A stretch of DNA of 40,856 nucleotides, taken from the NCBI GenBank assembly GCA_000161775.1, contig GG704596.1:1-40856 (forward strand), written 5' to 3'. Below are positions 40,161 to 40,856 of this stretch, piece by piece (position 1 is the first letter of the stretch; each line of letters starts with the position of its first letter). The translations under genes and the position numbers were made by a program. The stretch is from Ruegeria lacuscaerulensis ITI-1157. GTDB lineage: Bacteria; Pseudomonadota; Alphaproteobacteria; Rhodobacterales; Rhodobacteraceae. The notes beneath the pieces were generated by a model. It did not search any database. It saw nothing but the letters and a program-made list of their open reading frames with translations, and was not told the origin of the DNA.

Positions 40161-40826
40161 TCAAGGCAGCGGAGACACTCCGATTACCAGCGCGTGCAAG
40201 TGCAACAGCGCGGCATAGGCCAGCCCCGCCACCAACCAGACCCAGGGCCTCGGCCAGGGGCTTGGCAGCCGCAGCGACAGGCGTGCCGTGTTGCGCGACA
40301 GGCGCGGCCAATCGGCCCCCATCTCGCGCGCCTTACGTCTGTCGATCAGGGCCATGCCCATCCATGCGAAACCCGCAAACAGGCCGAACAGAACCACATG
40401 CGCCAGGCTGCCATTGGCCAGCAGATGCGCCAGCGCCCACAGCATCATCGCCAGCAGGATCGGGTGGCGGGTGGTGCGCAGGATGCCGGGCTGCTCGGGG
40501 TTGAACGGGCGGCGTCCCAGGCCGCCGAAGGAAAACGGGTTGGTCGCCGCCAGCCCGGCCACCGCCAGCCAGCAGACTAAGGGCATCACCAGCAGCGGCA
40601 CCCAGCGCAGGATCGCCAGCGGCGGGATGACCTCGACATAGGGCGCGTCGGCCGCGGCCACGATCAGCCAGGCCAGAACCGCCAGCGACAGCGCCGAATA
40701 GACCGCGAAATAGGGCCCGCGCCCCATCACCCCGATCAACCGGCCGCGCACTGCCGGTCGCGCCGGAATGGCGTGACTGAGCAGAAAGATCAGAAGTGCA
40801 GCAACAAAAGCGCCCCAACCGGCCAT
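40161..40826 (-). CDS. NnrU-family membrane protein
   Basis: A 221-residue polytopic protein of the NnrU family, named for a gene needed for nitric oxide reduction/denitrification in Rhodobacter. It starts with a helix, followed by the conserved HAIPARPAVRGRLIGVMGRGPY, YSALSLAVLAWLI, and ILRTTRHPILLAMMLWALAHLLANG, the same R-x-x-R-H-P region as in isoprenylcysteine-methyltransferase-like proteins. About six helices. GGAG seven bases before the second ATG (40826) favours that start over 40832. It is probably the first gene of a minus-strand operon with the DUF2478 gene (71-base gap). No denitrification genes lie in the window. Confidence 0.88.
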   Translation of the reverse strand: MAGWGAFVAALLIFLLSHAIPARPAVRGRLIGVMGRGPYFAVYSALSLAVLAWLIVAAADAPYVEVIPPLAILRWVPLLVMPLVCWLAVAGLAATNPFSFGGLGRRPFNPEQPGILRTTRHPILLAMMLWALAHLLANGSLAHVVLFGLFAGFAWMGMALIDRRKAREMGADWPRLSRNTARLSLRLPSPWPRPWVWLVAGLAYAALLHLHALVIGVSPLP

Positions 40827-40856
40827 GGTCATCTCCGCCTGTTTTGCGCCCGGAAT

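Overview
The window is a high-GC alphaproteobacterial chromosome segment. Gene content points to the Rhodobacteraceae, most likely the Roseobacter group (Ruegeria-like). The indications are a dcw cluster with an UpsM-type leader, a small DUF1127 gene followed by CCUCCUCCC-loop small RNAs, meso-DAP type MurE, an NnrU homologue and a single-chain pyruvate carboxylase. The species assignment is inference from family knowledge; no database search was possible.

Region 1 (1-12611, mainly minus strand) is the division and cell-wall (dcw) cluster: mraZ-rsmH-ftsL-ftsI-murE-murF-mraY-[small membrane ORF]-murD-[lipoprotein]-ftsW-murG (cut by the window edge). ATGA or TGATG overlaps couple most neighbours. 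A plus-strand HI0933-type flavoprotein, a small lipoprotein and an AT-richer three-helix membrane gene interrupt it. Region 2 (12612-14259) is regulatory. The roughly 900-base mraZ leader carries a rho-independent terminator just upstream of mraZ (the arrangement of the sRNA UpsM in Rhodobacter) and ten-base-periodic TGGGA repeats that look like MraZ boxes. Divergent from it is a DUF1127 gene (ccaF1-like) followed by eight hairpins, each with a CCTCCTCCC-type loop. They are arranged as four two-hairpin units with a 111-base period and end in a terminator: a four-member CcsR ('cuckoo') sRNA array.

Region 3 (14260-22850) holds a UvrD/PcrA helicase, an FMN alpha-hydroxy-acid dehydrogenase, pyruvate carboxylase, a secreted Gly/Asn/Lys-rich protein of unknown function and a very small membrane peptide gene. 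Region 4 (22952-28285) holds two identical tRNA-Gly(GCC) genes, a stand-alone Lrp-type ligand-binding domain, and the histidine genes hisB-hisH, hisA and hisF-hisE. Minor genes lie between the his genes. Two of these appear to be decaying: a DUF2867 gene with an in-frame stop near its N-terminus, and a DUF302 gene whose signal peptide is frameshifted by a 10-bp tandem duplication.

Region 5 (28371-31451) has a Cys/His/Asp lipoprotein, a CoA-binding protein, a YHS-domain protein, a zinc-ribbon protein that seems to start at ATT, the rRNA methyltransferase RlmB and tRNA-Tyr. Region 6 (31452-37105) is a complete five-gene branched-chain-amino-acid-type ABC importer preceded by AT-rich DNA with two 16-bp direct repeats. 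Region 7 (37112-40826, minus strand) is a probable four-gene operon: NnrU, a DUF2478 protein, a sugar-lactone oxidase and an alanine-racemase-fold PLP enzyme. The lactone oxidase ribosome-binding site is a perfect complement of the sRNA loop motif found 25 kb away, which makes it a candidate target.
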